The translations under genes and the position numbers were made by a program. A stretch of 42,722 nt of DNA. Origin: Chloroflexota bacterium (GTDB lineage: Bacteria; Chloroflexota; Dehalococcoidia; Lucifugimonadales; UBA3495). A model generated the notes under the pieces. It made no database searches and was not told the origin of the DNA. It saw only the letters and a program-made list of their open reading frames with translations. The stretch lies in the NCBI GenBank assembly GCA_027624135.1, contig JAQBXL010000012.1, positions 1 through 42,722 of the forward strand, in the 5' to 3' direction. Within the stretch, counting starts at the first letter, position 1, and each line of letters begins with the position of its first letter. Positions 1 to 8,968 of the stretch are shown here, in pieces.

Positions 1-207
1 CTGAGGGCCGGTTGGGATGAAGACTACCTTCTCAAGGTGTTATCCCTATGAGATGCGATTGCCCTGAGCGTCAGACCGAATACGCTTCTCAAGTGGCTCC
101 ACTGCAGTTATCATGAAGCCGTAATTTTCGGATTGTTCGACATAATAACGTCCCCGTTCTCAGCTTTCGTGTGTTGCTAAGAAATCGGGAGATATTAAGA
201 GAGGTAG

Positions 208-1224
<1,017 letters not shown>

Positions 1225-1290
1225 GCTCCAGGCTTTGGCGTAAATTCAAACGGGGCTTTCGTGACCTCCGGAAGCTACCGGCAGCAAAAG

Positions 1291-1338
1291 AAAGTCCCCC
1301 GTCCCCAAGAAAATGGGTAGACGGGGGACTTTTCTATT
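1291..1338 (+). terminator. Rho-independent terminator after gap
   Basis: A 13-bp perfect stem (1291-1303 with 1320-1332, AAAGTCCCCCGTC and its complement) has an inner CCCA/TGGG extension and an AAGAAA-type loop. The descending arm ends in a T-rich run. It lies 66 bases after the gap stop codon and insulates gap from the membrane-protein gene. Confidence 0.85.
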
Positions 1339-1361
1339 CAGGGGATAGCGGGACGCACAAA

Positions 1362-1367
1362 TATAAT
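1362..1367 (+). promoter_or_regulatory. Possible -10 element for the GT39-YYY gene
   Basis: A perfect TATAAT sits between the gap terminator and the GTG start at 1436. No good -35 is present at 16-18 bp (the nearest, TTCAGG, is at 19 bp), so this is only a suggestive promoter. Confidence 0.3.
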
Positions 1368-1435
1368 ATTCAGCACTCGTATCGTGTATCCCGTCGCAAA
1401 CCATCTTTTCATGTCGCAGGATTGAGCAAATAGCA

Positions 1436-4400
1436 GTGCCGTTTAATCTCAAACATCACTTGGGTTTTAGAGGCCGTTTTTCTTGGTCCTTCTATTTATT
1501 GCTCGTCATCTTGGTCGTGGCCCTCACCCTCAGGCTGAATGGCATCAACTGGGACCACGGCTACGGTTTTCACCCCGACGAACGCGACATCTACATGCGC
1601 TCGGGATGCATGTACGACCTGCTTATGGACGCGCCCAACGCCCAAACCTGCGGCTATGTCCTCGCGGAGCCTGATGCTCAGCCAGGGCTGCCGGGCATCG
1701 GCACGCTTCTGGACAAAGATCGCAGCCCGCTAAACCCCCATTGGTTTCCGCTGGGAAGCATCCTCATCTATTTGATGGTGTTCTTCCGTTCAGTGGCGGA
1801 GTTGTTCACCGACCTCAACTCGCTGGAGATGCGGTACTTTGGCAGACCGTTGTCGGCTTTGGCCGATGTCGGTTCCGTGGCGATGGTGTTCGTGTTGGGC
1901 CGACGTTTATACAGCAATGGCGTCGGTCTCTTGGCGGCGGGGCTCACCGCAATATCTGTAATACACATCCAGAATAGCCACTTCTTCCGTCCCGAGACCT
2001 TCTCGGTGTTTTTCACCTTGGTCAGCTTCTGGGCCATGTGGCGGATGTTGGAACGCCGGCGTCTGCGAGACTCAGCGCTATTGGGCCTGATGCTGGGCCT
2101 GGCCATAGCGCCCAAGGTGAGTATACTGCCGATCCTTGCTCCACTTTTCTTGGTCTACTGGTACCGGGTCTTGGACGAAATTGACGGAAATTGGTCCGAG
2201 ATCACGCCGGGTGTGGTGCTGCGTATCTCTCGCCATGCCGCCTTGGCCGCAGTGGTTGCAGGCGGTGTCTTTTTGATCAGCGCTCCCTATGCACTGCTGG
2301 ACATCAAGGCATTCGTGGGCGACGTGGCGTCCCAAGCAAATATGGCTCAGACAGCGGGGTTGTGGCCCTTCACAATCCAATATATCGGAACCCCGTCGTT
2401 CATCTACCAGATACAGCAATCGTCGGTCTGGGGTCTGGGAATTCCTCTCGGTGTAGTGGCCTGGTTAGCGATCCCGTTTACCGCAGTGGCGGCTTGGCTC
2501 TGGCGGGGCACCCGGCGGGCCGATCTATTCCTACTTGCCTGGGTGGTGCCAGGGTTCATATTCCTGGAGACATTCGAGGTCCACTTTCTCCGGTACGTTT
2601 TCCCGCTCATGCCGATCATGGTCATCATGGGCGCGAGGATGTTGCTTTGGCTGGTTGAGGCTGCCAAGCCGCTGGCAACGCGGATCGCTGGCCGTATTAC
2701 GTGGCGCGACGCCGACCTGGCCCGTCTTCTGCCGGGCGTCGCCGTCGCGGTGGTGGTCTTTGTCGTGGGAGCGACGGCCTTCTATGCCCTGGCATTCCAG
2801 CGTGTCTACGCCGAGGAGCATCCGGCGGTTACAGCATCGGTCTGGATCAACGAGAATGTGCCCCGGGGCACTTCTATCGTCAGTGACAACCATTGGGACG
2901 AGTTCGTGCCCAGCCTGTATTCCTATGCTGTCTGGCAGTACCCCGTCTACGAACCAGACACTTCAGACAAGATGAATACCCTGGCAGGGAGATTGGCCTC
3001 GTCGGAGTATGTCGTCTTCTATAGCAGCCGTCCCTACGCCAGCGCCGCCCGAGCGCCCGAGCGTTTTCCGTTCAGCAACAATTACTACCAACGGCTGTTC
3101 GCAGGCGATCTTGGCTACGAACTGGACCGGTCATTCACAACTTATCCCGAACTATTGGGCGTGTCCTTCCGGGACGATGCCATCGGCCGGGCGGGCCTCG
3201 AATCTCCCGAGCCGTCGGTACCCGAACGAGAGTCGCCGTTCAGTCTCAACCTGGGTTATGCAGATGACAACGTGGTGGGCTACGACCATCCTACGGTTCT
3301 GCTCTTTAAGAACGCGGCTCACCTGACCGAGAACGATATTCGGGATCAACTTAGGGGTTTGGGTCAGATCACCGGCTCCCGCCCGGTGGGACTGCTGCTA
3401 TCTGACGAAGACCTGGTGACTCAACAGGAAGGCGGGACATTCGCAGACATCCTTGACCGGGACGGCTGGACCAACGATCTTCCGGTGCTGGCTTGGTTGC
3501 TGGTGGTCGAGTTGATCTACCTGGCGGCCCTGCCATTCACCATGTTCACCTTCCGGCCCCTGCCCGACCGGGGAATCGTTCTGGCGCGCATACTGGGTTT
3601 GCTTGCAGTCAGTTACGTGGCCTGGCTTGCAGTGTCCCTTGGGTGGATGGACTTCTCCCGTTGGGCGGTCTACGTCGGACTGGCCGTGGTGTCGGGGTTG
3701 TCGTTGGTCACCTTGTTCTTCCGCTGGGGCGAGATAACGGGATTTCTCAGGGAACATTGGCGGCTCTTGCTCTTTGGGGAAGTCCTCTTCTTGACCGCGT
3801 TCTTGGGGTTTGTGTTGTTGCGGCATGCCAACCCTGACCTTTGGCATCCATACCGGGGCGGCGAGAAGCCCATGGAACTTGCCTACCTGACGGCGGTGGT
3901 CCGCTCCACCTCCCTCCCCCCCTTCGACCCGTGGTTCGCCGGTGGATATCTGAACTACTACTATTGGGGGTACTTCGCGATCTCCGGGATCATTCGCGTC
4001 ACCGGCATACTGCCCACCACCGCCTTCAATCTTGCGGTGCCGTTCTTCTTCGCCCTGACGCTCACCGGGGCCTATTCGCTGGTCTACAACCTGACCGAGG
4101 GAGTCCGCCAAAGGCGGCTGGTTGGCGCCTCCGCCACCGCGCCGGCTACCGGCTTACCGCCGCCCGTGCCCATGCCCGTGCCCGTGCCCATGGATGATGA
4201 ACCGGCGCGGTGGCGGCGATGGGTTTGGAGTACCATCTGCGCCGGTCTATTAGCGGGATTGTTCACTGCGGTGATTGGGAACCTGGACGGCATGGTGCAG
4301 ATCGTCCAAAACACCTGGCACCGACTGTTTGACGGCACCCCATTCCCGGCCTTTGATTTCTGGCGTAGCAGCCGGATGCTGCCGAATCTTGAGAATTTCG

Positions 4401-5935
4401 AGCCGAACCCCTTGGCATTTTGGGTGCCGGACAAAGTGGCCGAATTTCCGGATGTGTCCTTCCACATCACCGAGTTCCCATTCTTCACATTCTTGTTTGC
4501 TGACCTGCACGCCCACATGATGGTCATCCCGTTCACTCTGTTGGTGATCGGCCTGGGTTTGAACATGGTGGTCGGCTTGAGGGACGGCAACCGCCTGTGG
4601 ACCGGTGTCTCGGCGGCGGCTCTAGCCCTGGGGTTGGGCTCGCTATGGGTGGTCAATAGCTGGGACTTCCCGTCCTACGCCATATTGACCCTTGGTTTGC
4701 TGGCGGTTGCGGTCTATCTAACCAAGGGCACGGCTGCGAAAAAATTTGGGCTGCTGGCAATCTTAACTGTGGGGGTGCTTGCAGTGAGCTTCTTGGCGTT
4801 CCTCCCCTTCCACCAAGCGTACGAAACGTTCAACAGCGGCCTGGACGCTTCTAGGTGGCGGACGCCGGTCGACCGGTTCCTGGGGATACACGGCCTCTTC
4901 CTGTTCGTGATTGCTTCCTCTCTGGTCTTCCAGGCACGAGAGACGTTGATCGAATTGTTCTGGAGCGTCAGGGTGCGGGGGTTCGTAGGCGCGGCGCCGG
5001 GCCTGTATTGGCTGCGAGTTTGCTTGGGATTTGGACTGCTGGTCGCTATCTTCTTCGGGGCGGCCGGGTATTGGAATGCGGTGATTCTGGTGGTCTTCTT
5101 GATGTTGGCGTTCATCGTTGCCTGGAAGACGCTCGCCTCAGACGACGATGAACGCCCGTTCACGATTGTTCCGCTCGCGTTGTTGGTCATGGCCCTCTTC
5201 ATCGGTATCGGCGTAGACCTGGTGCGGGTGGAGGGCGATATTGGCCGGATGAACAGCTTCTTCAAGTACTACTTGGAGATATGGGTTCTGTTCAGCATCG
5301 TTTCGGCCTATATGCTTTGGCAATTGGGATCGTCGGGTTTCTTGCGGCCCAGGCCTGGCTGGCGGTCTGGGGCCTGGCTGGTGGTTCTGGCATTACTGAT
5401 CGGATCCAGCCTGATCTACACTGCTCTTGGCAGCCGGGCCCGCGTCTCAGACCGGTTCACTGACGGCCCATCAACCTTGGATGGCACGGCGTACATGGCA
5501 TCGGCGCAGCACCGGGAGCAGGAGCAGACTATCGAGCTCAAATTGGACTTGGAGGCCATCGAGTGGCTGCAAGACAACGTACAAGGCTCACCGGTTGTCC
5601 TGGAAGCCCATCTGTCGCAATACCGCTGGGGCGCTCGCATCGCCAACTACACCGGGTTGCCTACGGTCCTCGGCTGGCCCTGGCATCAGACACAGCAGCG
5701 GGAAGCATATTCTTTCGCCATCCAGGAAAGAGCCCGGGATATTAGAGAGATGTATGAGACAACCGACGTTGAGCGGGCTCTGGAACTACTACGCGGATAC
5801 AGGGTTCGGTACGTGGTGCTTGGAGACTTGGAGCGAATCACCTACCAAGCGGACGGCCTGGGGAAATTTGAAGAGTTGGGCCAGAAGGTGTTCGAAAACA
5901 AGGGGACAGCGATATACGAATCCCGTTGGAACTAG
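1436..5935 (+). CDS. GT39-type glycosyltransferase fused to DUF2298 (YYY) membrane protein
   Basis: A 1,499-residue polytopic membrane protein starting at GTG. Residues about 20-560 resemble the PMT/ArnT (GT39, GT-C fold) family. A first membrane segment is followed by the outside loop carrying HPDERD (46-51), where these enzymes keep catalytic acidic residues. After a soluble stretch (about 470-680), residues about 690-1499 form the YYY domain, named for the NYYYWGYF motif (Asn840-Tyr843), with many further membrane helices and a conserved FADLHAHM loop. A Pro-rich VPMPVPVPM patch interrupts the second half. GT-C proteins use lipid-linked sugar donors to modify proteins or glycans at the cell surface, so a surface glycosylation role is inferred. 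No polysaccharide genes are adjacent. The YYY domain has no established function that I know of. Confidence 0.85.
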   Translation: MPFNLKHHLGFRGRFSWSFYLLLVILVVALTLRLNGINWDHGYGFHPDERDIYMRSGCMYDLLMDAPNAQTCGYVLAEPDAQPGLPGIGTLLDKDRSPLNPHWFPLGSILIYLMVFFRSVAELFTDLNSLEMRYFGRPLSALADVGSVAMVFVLGRRLYSNGVGLLAAGLTAISVIHIQNSHFFRPETFSVFFTLVSFWAMWRMLERRRLRDSALLGLMLGLAIAPKVSILPILAPLFLVYWYRVLDEIDGNWSEITPGVVLRISRHAALAAVVAGGVFLISAPYALLDIKAFVGDVASQANMAQTAGLWPFTIQYIGTPSFIYQIQQSSVWGLGIPLGVVAWLAIPFTAVAAWLWRGTRRADLFLLAWVVPGFIFLETFEVHFLRYVFPLMPIMVIMGARMLLWLVEAAKPLATRIAGRITWRDADLARLLPGVAVAVVVFVVGATAFYALAFQRVYAEEHPAVTASVWINENVPRGTSIVSDNHWDEFVPSLYSYAVWQYPVYEPDTSDKMNTLAGRLASSEYVVFYSSRPYASAARAPERFPFSNNYYQRLFAGDLGYELDRSFTTYPELLGVSFRDDAIGRAGLESPEPSVPERESPFSLNLGYADDNVVGYDHPTVLLFKNAAHLTENDIRDQLRGLGQITGSRPVGLLLSDEDLVTQQEGGTFADILDRDGWTNDLPVLAWLLVVELIYLAALPFTMFTFRPLPDRGIVLARILGLLAVSYVAWLAVSLGWMDFSRWAVYVGLAVVSGLSLVTLFFRWGEITGFLREHWRLLLFGEVLFLTAFLGFVLLRHANPDLWHPYRGGEKPMELAYLTAVVRSTSLPPFDPWFAGGYLNYYYWGYFAISGIIRVTGILPTTAFNLAVPFFFALTLTGAYSLVYNLTEGVRQRRLVGASATAPATGLPPPVPMPVPVPMDDEPARWRRWVWSTICAGLLAGLFTAVIGNLDGMVQIVQNTWHRLFDGTPFPAFDFWRSSRMLPNLENFEPNPLAFWVPDKVAEFPDVSFHITEFPFFTFLFADLHAHMMVIPFTLLVIGLGLNMVVGLRDGNRLWTGVSAAALALGLGSLWVVNSWDFPSYAILTLGLLAVAVYLTKGTAAKKFGLLAILTVGVLAVSFLAFLPFHQAYETFNSGLDASRWRTPVDRFLGIHGLFLFVIASSLVFQARETLIELFWSVRVRGFVGAAPGLYWLRVCLGFGLLVAIFFGAAGYWNAVILVVFLMLAFIVAWKTLASDDDERPFTIVPLALLVMALFIGIGVDLVRVEGDIGRMNSFFKYYLEIWVLFSIVSAYMLWQLGSSGFLRPRPGWRSGAWLVVLALLIGSSLIYTALGSRARVSDRFTDGPSTLDGTAYMASAQHREQEQTIELKLDLEAIEWLQDNVQGSPVVLEAHLSQYRWGARIANYTGLPTVLGWPWHQTQQREAYSFAIQERARDIREMYETTDVERALELLRGYRVRYVVLGDLERITYQADGLGKFEELGQKVFENKGTAIYESRWN

Positions 5936-5949
5936 CTAGGGAATAGGAT

Positions 5950-5978
5950 TTGACATAAGCGAATTTGTTGGTTAAAAT
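5950..5978 (+). promoter_or_regulatory. Strong sigma-70-type promoter in a gene-free interval
   Basis: A perfect -35 TTGACA (5950-5955), a 17-bp spacer and TAAAAT (5973-5978, five of six matches to TATAAT). It points into 5985-6286, where no plus-strand protein gene exists, and the predicted start falls at the foot of a hairpin. It begins just 14 bases after the upstream stop codon. Confidence 0.6.
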
Positions 5979-5983
5979 ATAAA

Positions 5984-6286
5984 AACATTCTTAAATTATG
6001 TTTAGTATAATTCTAAGAATGTTGAGAATGCCAAAGCTTGAGCGACGTGAAAGTCTTAAGCTCTATTGAGGAGGCTTTGCTCGAAGAGTAGAAGCCATTA
6101 ATAAGACGGGTTTTCGGGCCAAATGCCTTTTTATCAGAATGCCGCGGAGGGCGATTTCTGGGCGAACTGGTTGCATAAGGCCTGTCCCGGTCAGCCCTTC
6201 TCCAACCGGTAGTCCAGCTAAGAAACAGTGTGCGTGTGTGGTGGGAAATTCTTAGTAATGCCGTTGGAGGAGGGCTGACGTTTTTT
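5984..6286 (+). ncRNA. Candidate structured small RNA of about 300 nt
   Basis: This interval between convergent genes has no credible ORF but contains several strong RNA hairpins. The first is 5984-5999 paired with 6007-6023 (16 bp, one bulged C). A second, 6073-6082 with 6086-6096, forms 10 pairs (two G-U) around a GAA loop with one bulged A. A long distal hairpin pairs 6190-6206 with 6263-6279 (17 bp, one G-U) and holds an inner helix CTAAGAA/TTCTTAG (6218-6224 with 6249-6255). Six T residues follow at 6281-6286, as in an intrinsic terminator. A near-consensus promoter starts the unit. I do not see the conserved cores of tmRNA, SRP RNA or RNase P RNA. It could be a lineage-specific RNA, a divergent 6S RNA, or simply an elaborate terminator for the upstream gene. 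Confidence 0.45.
6190..6286 (+). terminator. Long terminator hairpin with T6 tail
   Basis: A 17-bp helix (6190-6206 with 6263-6279) closes a 90-nt structured hairpin, followed by G and then TTTTTT. The T-run is on the plus strand only, so it stops rightward transcription from the upstream interval before it meets the convergent pheA. Confidence 0.7.
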
Positions 6287-6303
6287 ACAGACTTGTCTTA
6301 AAC

Positions 6304-7140
6304 TTAGGGACTCCCCTTGGGACTCCAAAGGGGGTATGAGCCCAAGATTCGCAACATGCTAATGGGTTGAGAGAGAGCCGCAAGCGCTTCTTTCATCGGA
6401 GATTCTTCACGGTGCCCGGCGCAATCAACCAGGAAGATATATTCTCCCAGAGATTGCTTTGTGGGCCTCGATTCGACCTTGAAGAGATTGATTCCCCGTT
6501 GTGCGAACTCGCCCAATGCCTTATAGAGCAACCCCGGCGTATCCACATCGAAGGTGAACGCCACGGAAGTCTTGTCGCGGCCGGTTGGTGGATGGTCGGA
6601 AAGACCGATCACCGCGAACCGGGTGACATTGGCCGCCACGTCCTGGATGCCCCGGTCTAGGATGTACACGTCGTAAAGTTCGGACGCTCGGCGTGGAGAT
6701 ATGGCCGCCGCCGGCACAGGGCTGGCAAAGGCATCTTGCACGGATGAAACGGTGCTGAGGGACGCCATCTGTTCCGCCTGAGGGAAGTTCTTTTCCAGAT
6801 AGGCCCGGCACTGCTGGAGTGCTTGAGGATGCGAGTAGATCACTTTGATCTCAGCCGGATCGGTCCCGGGTTTCGTAAGCAGAAAGTGTTCGATGGGTAG
6901 GTCTATCTCGCCCCGGATAAAGAGCTTTGGCTGGCTGATCAGAAGGTCCAAAGTAAAGATGACCGAGCCCGCCAAGCTGTTTTCAATGGGAACGACGCCT
7001 TCTTCGACCTCTCCCGAAGCTACAGCTTCTCCAACCGCAGTGATAGTCGGATAGGGCATATCAGCGGAAGGATCATAGAGAAGGGCAGCTTCTTCAGAAT
7101 AGGTGCCCAAAGGCCCGAGAAAACCCACAGAAGCAGCCAT
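6304..7140 (-). CDS. pheA: Prephenate dehydratase with ACT domain
   Basis: Converts prephenate to phenylpyruvate in phenylalanine biosynthesis (cytosol). At 278 residues it is the monofunctional form without chorismate mutase. The N-terminal GFLGPLGTYSEEAA and the PIENSLAGSV block (51-60) are characteristic of the periplasmic-binding-like catalytic lobes, and the TRF motif (173-175) is the catalytic Thr signature. The ACT domain (about 192-275) carries ESRP (223-226), part of the phenylalanine feedback site. It is the last gene of a four-gene minus-strand run and starts 2 bases after the stop of the TrkA gene, so it is very likely co-transcribed with a stress/potassium-type module. No other aromatic amino acid gene is nearby. 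Confidence 0.95.
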   Translation of the reverse strand: MAASVGFLGPLGTYSEEAALLYDPSADMPYPTITAVGEAVASGEVEEGVVPIENSLAGSVIFTLDLLISQPKLFIRGEIDLPIEHFLLTKPGTDPAEIKVIYSHPQALQQCRAYLEKNFPQAEQMASLSTVSSVQDAFASPVPAAAISPRRASELYDVYILDRGIQDVAANVTRFAVIGLSDHPPTGRDKTSVAFTFDVDTPGLLYKALGEFAQRGINLFKVESRPTKQSLGEYIFLVDCAGHREESPMKEALAALSQPISMLRILGSYPLWSPKGSP

Positions 7141-7142
7141 GA

Positions 7143-7802
7143 CTAAACCCCGGTCAGGATGTCGTAGAGGATCTGTTCTTCGCCCGTCGGAGTGACCGCA
7201 ACCAACTCATCTTCCGGTTCCACCACGGATCGGCCGGTAGGCAGTGTCGCGCCACTCTTTTTTATCATCAGTGAAATGAAGCTGTTGGGCGGGAGCTCAA
7301 TCTCGCTCAGGCGTTTCCCGATGATATTTGAGTCTTCTGGGACGGTAATGCTGACCAGTTCCATACCCGGCACCCGTAGGTTCATCAAGTGCACCAATGG
7401 CCGCCCCGGCACTCCTTCTTCCAGGCTGGCCAGGACCAGGTGAGTGGAATTCACTACGACATCGATGCCGACCTCGTGAAAAATGGGTTCGTTCTTGGGG
7501 TCTTTGATCAGCGCCATAGTGCGAGGCACCTTGAAGATGTGCTTGGTTATCTGGGAGATCACCAGATTGGTGGCATCCACCCCGGTCAGGCTCGCGACCA
7601 CATCGGCACGGGTTACGCCGGCACGCTTCAGGGTTACTTCGTCGGTGCCGTCGCCAAGCAACGCAATACTACCTAGTTCTTCCGAGAGAAGTTGGAACCT
7701 CCCGAGGTCCTTCTCAATCACCACCACCTCATGTCTGCCGGCGATAAGCGCCTTGGACAGGTGGTAGCCGGACTCGCTGCAACCGACGATTACTACGTAC
7801 AT
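7143..7802 (-). CDS. TrkA-family nucleotide-binding protein (RCK: TrkA-N plus TrkA-C)
   Basis: A 219-residue RCK protein. Residues 1-120 form a TrkA-N Rossmann domain, and about 135-219 a TrkA-C ligand-sensing domain. Such proteins gate K+ channels or transporters in response to nucleotides. The normal GxGxxG dinucleotide motif is altered to GCSESG (7-12), and the acidic residue after beta 2 is Glu30 in VVIEKD. It shares a clear block with the solo TrkA-N protein encoded just upstream (QITKHIFKVPR here, QIAKHIFNVPK there), which indicates duplication. The upstream stop is 13 bases before this start. No channel gene lies in this run; KtrB is encoded in a separate unit about 1.9 kb upstream. 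Its partner is therefore unknown. Confidence 0.85.
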   Translation of the reverse strand: MYVVIVGCSESGYHLSKALIAGRHEVVVIEKDLGRFQLLSEELGSIALLGDGTDEVTLKRAGVTRADVVASLTGVDATNLVISQITKHIFKVPRTMALIKDPKNEPIFHEVGIDVVVNSTHLVLASLEEGVPGRPLVHLMNLRVPGMELVSITVPEDSNIIGKRLSEIELPPNSFISLMIKKSGATLPTGRSVVEPEDELVAVTPTGEEQILYDILTGV

Positions 7803-7815
7803 CTAGCGATCTGGA

Positions 7816-8229
7816 TTATCCTCTTGGGTTGTCGTCTAGGGCCTGGCGGACATCCTGCAGCAGGCCAAAAGAATAGCCTATCACGTTCAGGCCCAGCGCT
7901 GTATACAGGACTTGCAGTTGAGGACTACCCAGGTGGCAGACGACTTTGGGAACATTGAATATGTGCTTGGCGATCTGCGCCACGAGGATGTTTTGGTGGT
8001 CGTCACCGGACATTGCCAAGAAAACGTCGGCATGGTTGATGCCACCCTCCTGCAGATAGTCCTGCATGAGGGGTTCTGCGGTTAGTAAGACTCGGACGCC
8101 GGGGTGGGAGGCTACGCTTTCAAGGCAGTCGCGTTCACTCCCTAGCACGGTTATCTCGACGCCTTCACCGGCCAAGTCGGGCAGTAAGCTTGCGGTGATC
8201 CGGTTACAGCCAAATATCAAGACCTGCAT
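7816..8229 (-). CDS. Solo TrkA-N domain protein with degenerate nucleotide motif
   Basis: A 137-residue protein made of a single TrkA-N Rossmann domain with no TrkA-C. The glycine motif is further degraded: GCNRIT (7-12) keeps only the first Gly. The central block ILVAQIAKHIFNVPK is paralogous to the TrkA protein encoded next. It lies 3 bases after the usp stop codon and 13 bases before the next gene, so the three are surely one operon. A natural reading is that the two proteins form a mixed RCK ring, with this one as a structural or differently liganded subunit. That is inference. Loss of dinucleotide binding is likely but not proven. Confidence 0.75.
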   Translation of the reverse strand: MQVLIFGCNRITASLLPDLAGEGVEITVLGSERDCLESVASHPGVRVLLTAEPLMQDYLQEGGINHADVFLAMSGDDHQNILVAQIAKHIFNVPKVVCHLGSPQLQVLYTALGLNVIGYSFGLLQDVRQALDDNPRG

Positions 8230-8232
8230 GGT

Positions 8233-8688
8233 CTAGTCTCTCGGGAATAGGGGAGCTGGAGCCTGCTCCCGCCAGAACATCACCTGGCATGAGGCATTGT
8301 TGAAGATGTAGGAAGCTGTGGTGCCGAATGTGCAGGCGCCGAACCGGCGTTGGTAGGGCACTCCAACGATCAGCAGATCCATGAATCTATCTTCGGATTC
8401 CAAGACGATTGCCGGGCCCGCCTGCCGTGCCCGCAAGAACCGTGCGTGGAGGCCCTTGTATTTCTCTTCTGAGGCTATGGCTTCGATCCGCGCCAGGATT
8501 TCCTCACCCCGGTTGATATCCTCGGAGATCTCAGACTCCAAAGACAACTCTAGTGGGACCTCGATCACGTACACGGCGTGGAGTTCTGTTTTGGACTCGC
8601 GCGCCATCTGGCAGGCCCACCTAAAAGTGCGCTCACTATAGGGCTTGTCGTTCACCGGCACCAGGATTCTTTTCGCGTCTAATCGCAT
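8233..8688 (-). CDS. Universal stress protein (UspA family)
   Basis: A 151-residue single-domain UspA-fold protein. It opens with KRILVPVND, whose Asp14 corresponds to the adenine-contacting Asp of ATP-binding members. The C-terminal half has the expected DLLIVGVP strand and a closing ASCQVMFWRE segment. The usual ATP motif G-x2-G-x9-G-S/T is not intact: after Gly108 the spacing and glycines differ (YQRRFG, then FGTTA). It may bind nucleotide differently or not at all. It is the first gene of the run usp, TrkA-N, TrkA, pheA. USP domains accompany many K+ channels and transporters, consistent with a potassium or osmotic-stress role here. Confidence 0.85.
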   Translation of the reverse strand: MRLDAKRILVPVNDKPYSERTFRWACQMARESKTELHAVYVIEVPLELSLESEISEDINRGEEILARIEAIASEEKYKGLHARFLRARQAGPAIVLESEDRFMDLLIVGVPYQRRFGACTFGTTASYIFNNASCQVMFWREQAPAPLFPRD

Positions 8689-8756
8689 CGCGGCTCACCG
8701 CCCCGCATAGGTGACTCGGGAACAACGTTGTTTAAGTCCGGCGTGGGCTCCGAATC

Positions 8757-8789
8757 GGGTTTTCTGGGGTTTTCTAGGGTTTTCTGGGG
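8757..8789 (+). repeat. 10-bp direct repeats with G-quadruplex pattern in the usp leader
   Basis: Three tandem copies of a 10-bp unit GGGTTTTCT(G/A) plus a fourth G-run. G-runs at 8757-8759, 8766-8769, 8777-8779 and 8786-8789 are separated by loops of 6, 7 and 6 bases, which meets the usual G3+N1-7 quadruplex rule on the plus strand. The TTTT tracts recur every 10 bp, in helical phase, so the DNA may also be bent. It lies between the predicted usp promoter and the usp start codon. Confidence 0.7.
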
Positions 8790-8801
8790 TCTCAATGGCA
8801 A

Positions 8802-8830
8802 ATTGTACGAGGTGCGTCAACCCAACACAA
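8802..8830 (-). promoter_or_regulatory. Predicted promoter of the usp-trkA-pheA operon
   Basis: On the minus strand, TTGTGT (complement of 8825-8830), a 17-bp spacer and TACAAT (complement of 8802-8807, five of six matches). Transcription would begin near 8795 and pass through the G-rich repeat before usp. Supports the four genes as one unit separate from ktrBA. Confidence 0.5.
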
Positions 8831-8968
8831 CAGAATTATCGTTGGGATTGGTCTGAGATTCGGACTCCCTAGACGAGTCCAAGTTTGGGCATTTGGAACT
8901 TTTGGGTCAAGCCGTAGCCGTCAAGAATTCAGCGATGACCTGCTGAAATTGAATAAGGATTGTTGGGA

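Noticed and set aside
1-51. Possible 3' end of an upstream plus-strand gene (GWDEDYLLKVLSL then TGA)
   Set aside because: Only 16 codons are visible, with no recognisable motif; chance cannot be excluded. The rest of 52-210 shows nothing beyond the gap ribosome site.
3398-4111. A 237-codon minus-strand frame inside the GT39-YYY gene
   Set aside because: Antisense shadow: composition is low-complexity and charged, and the plus strand is clearly a membrane protein.
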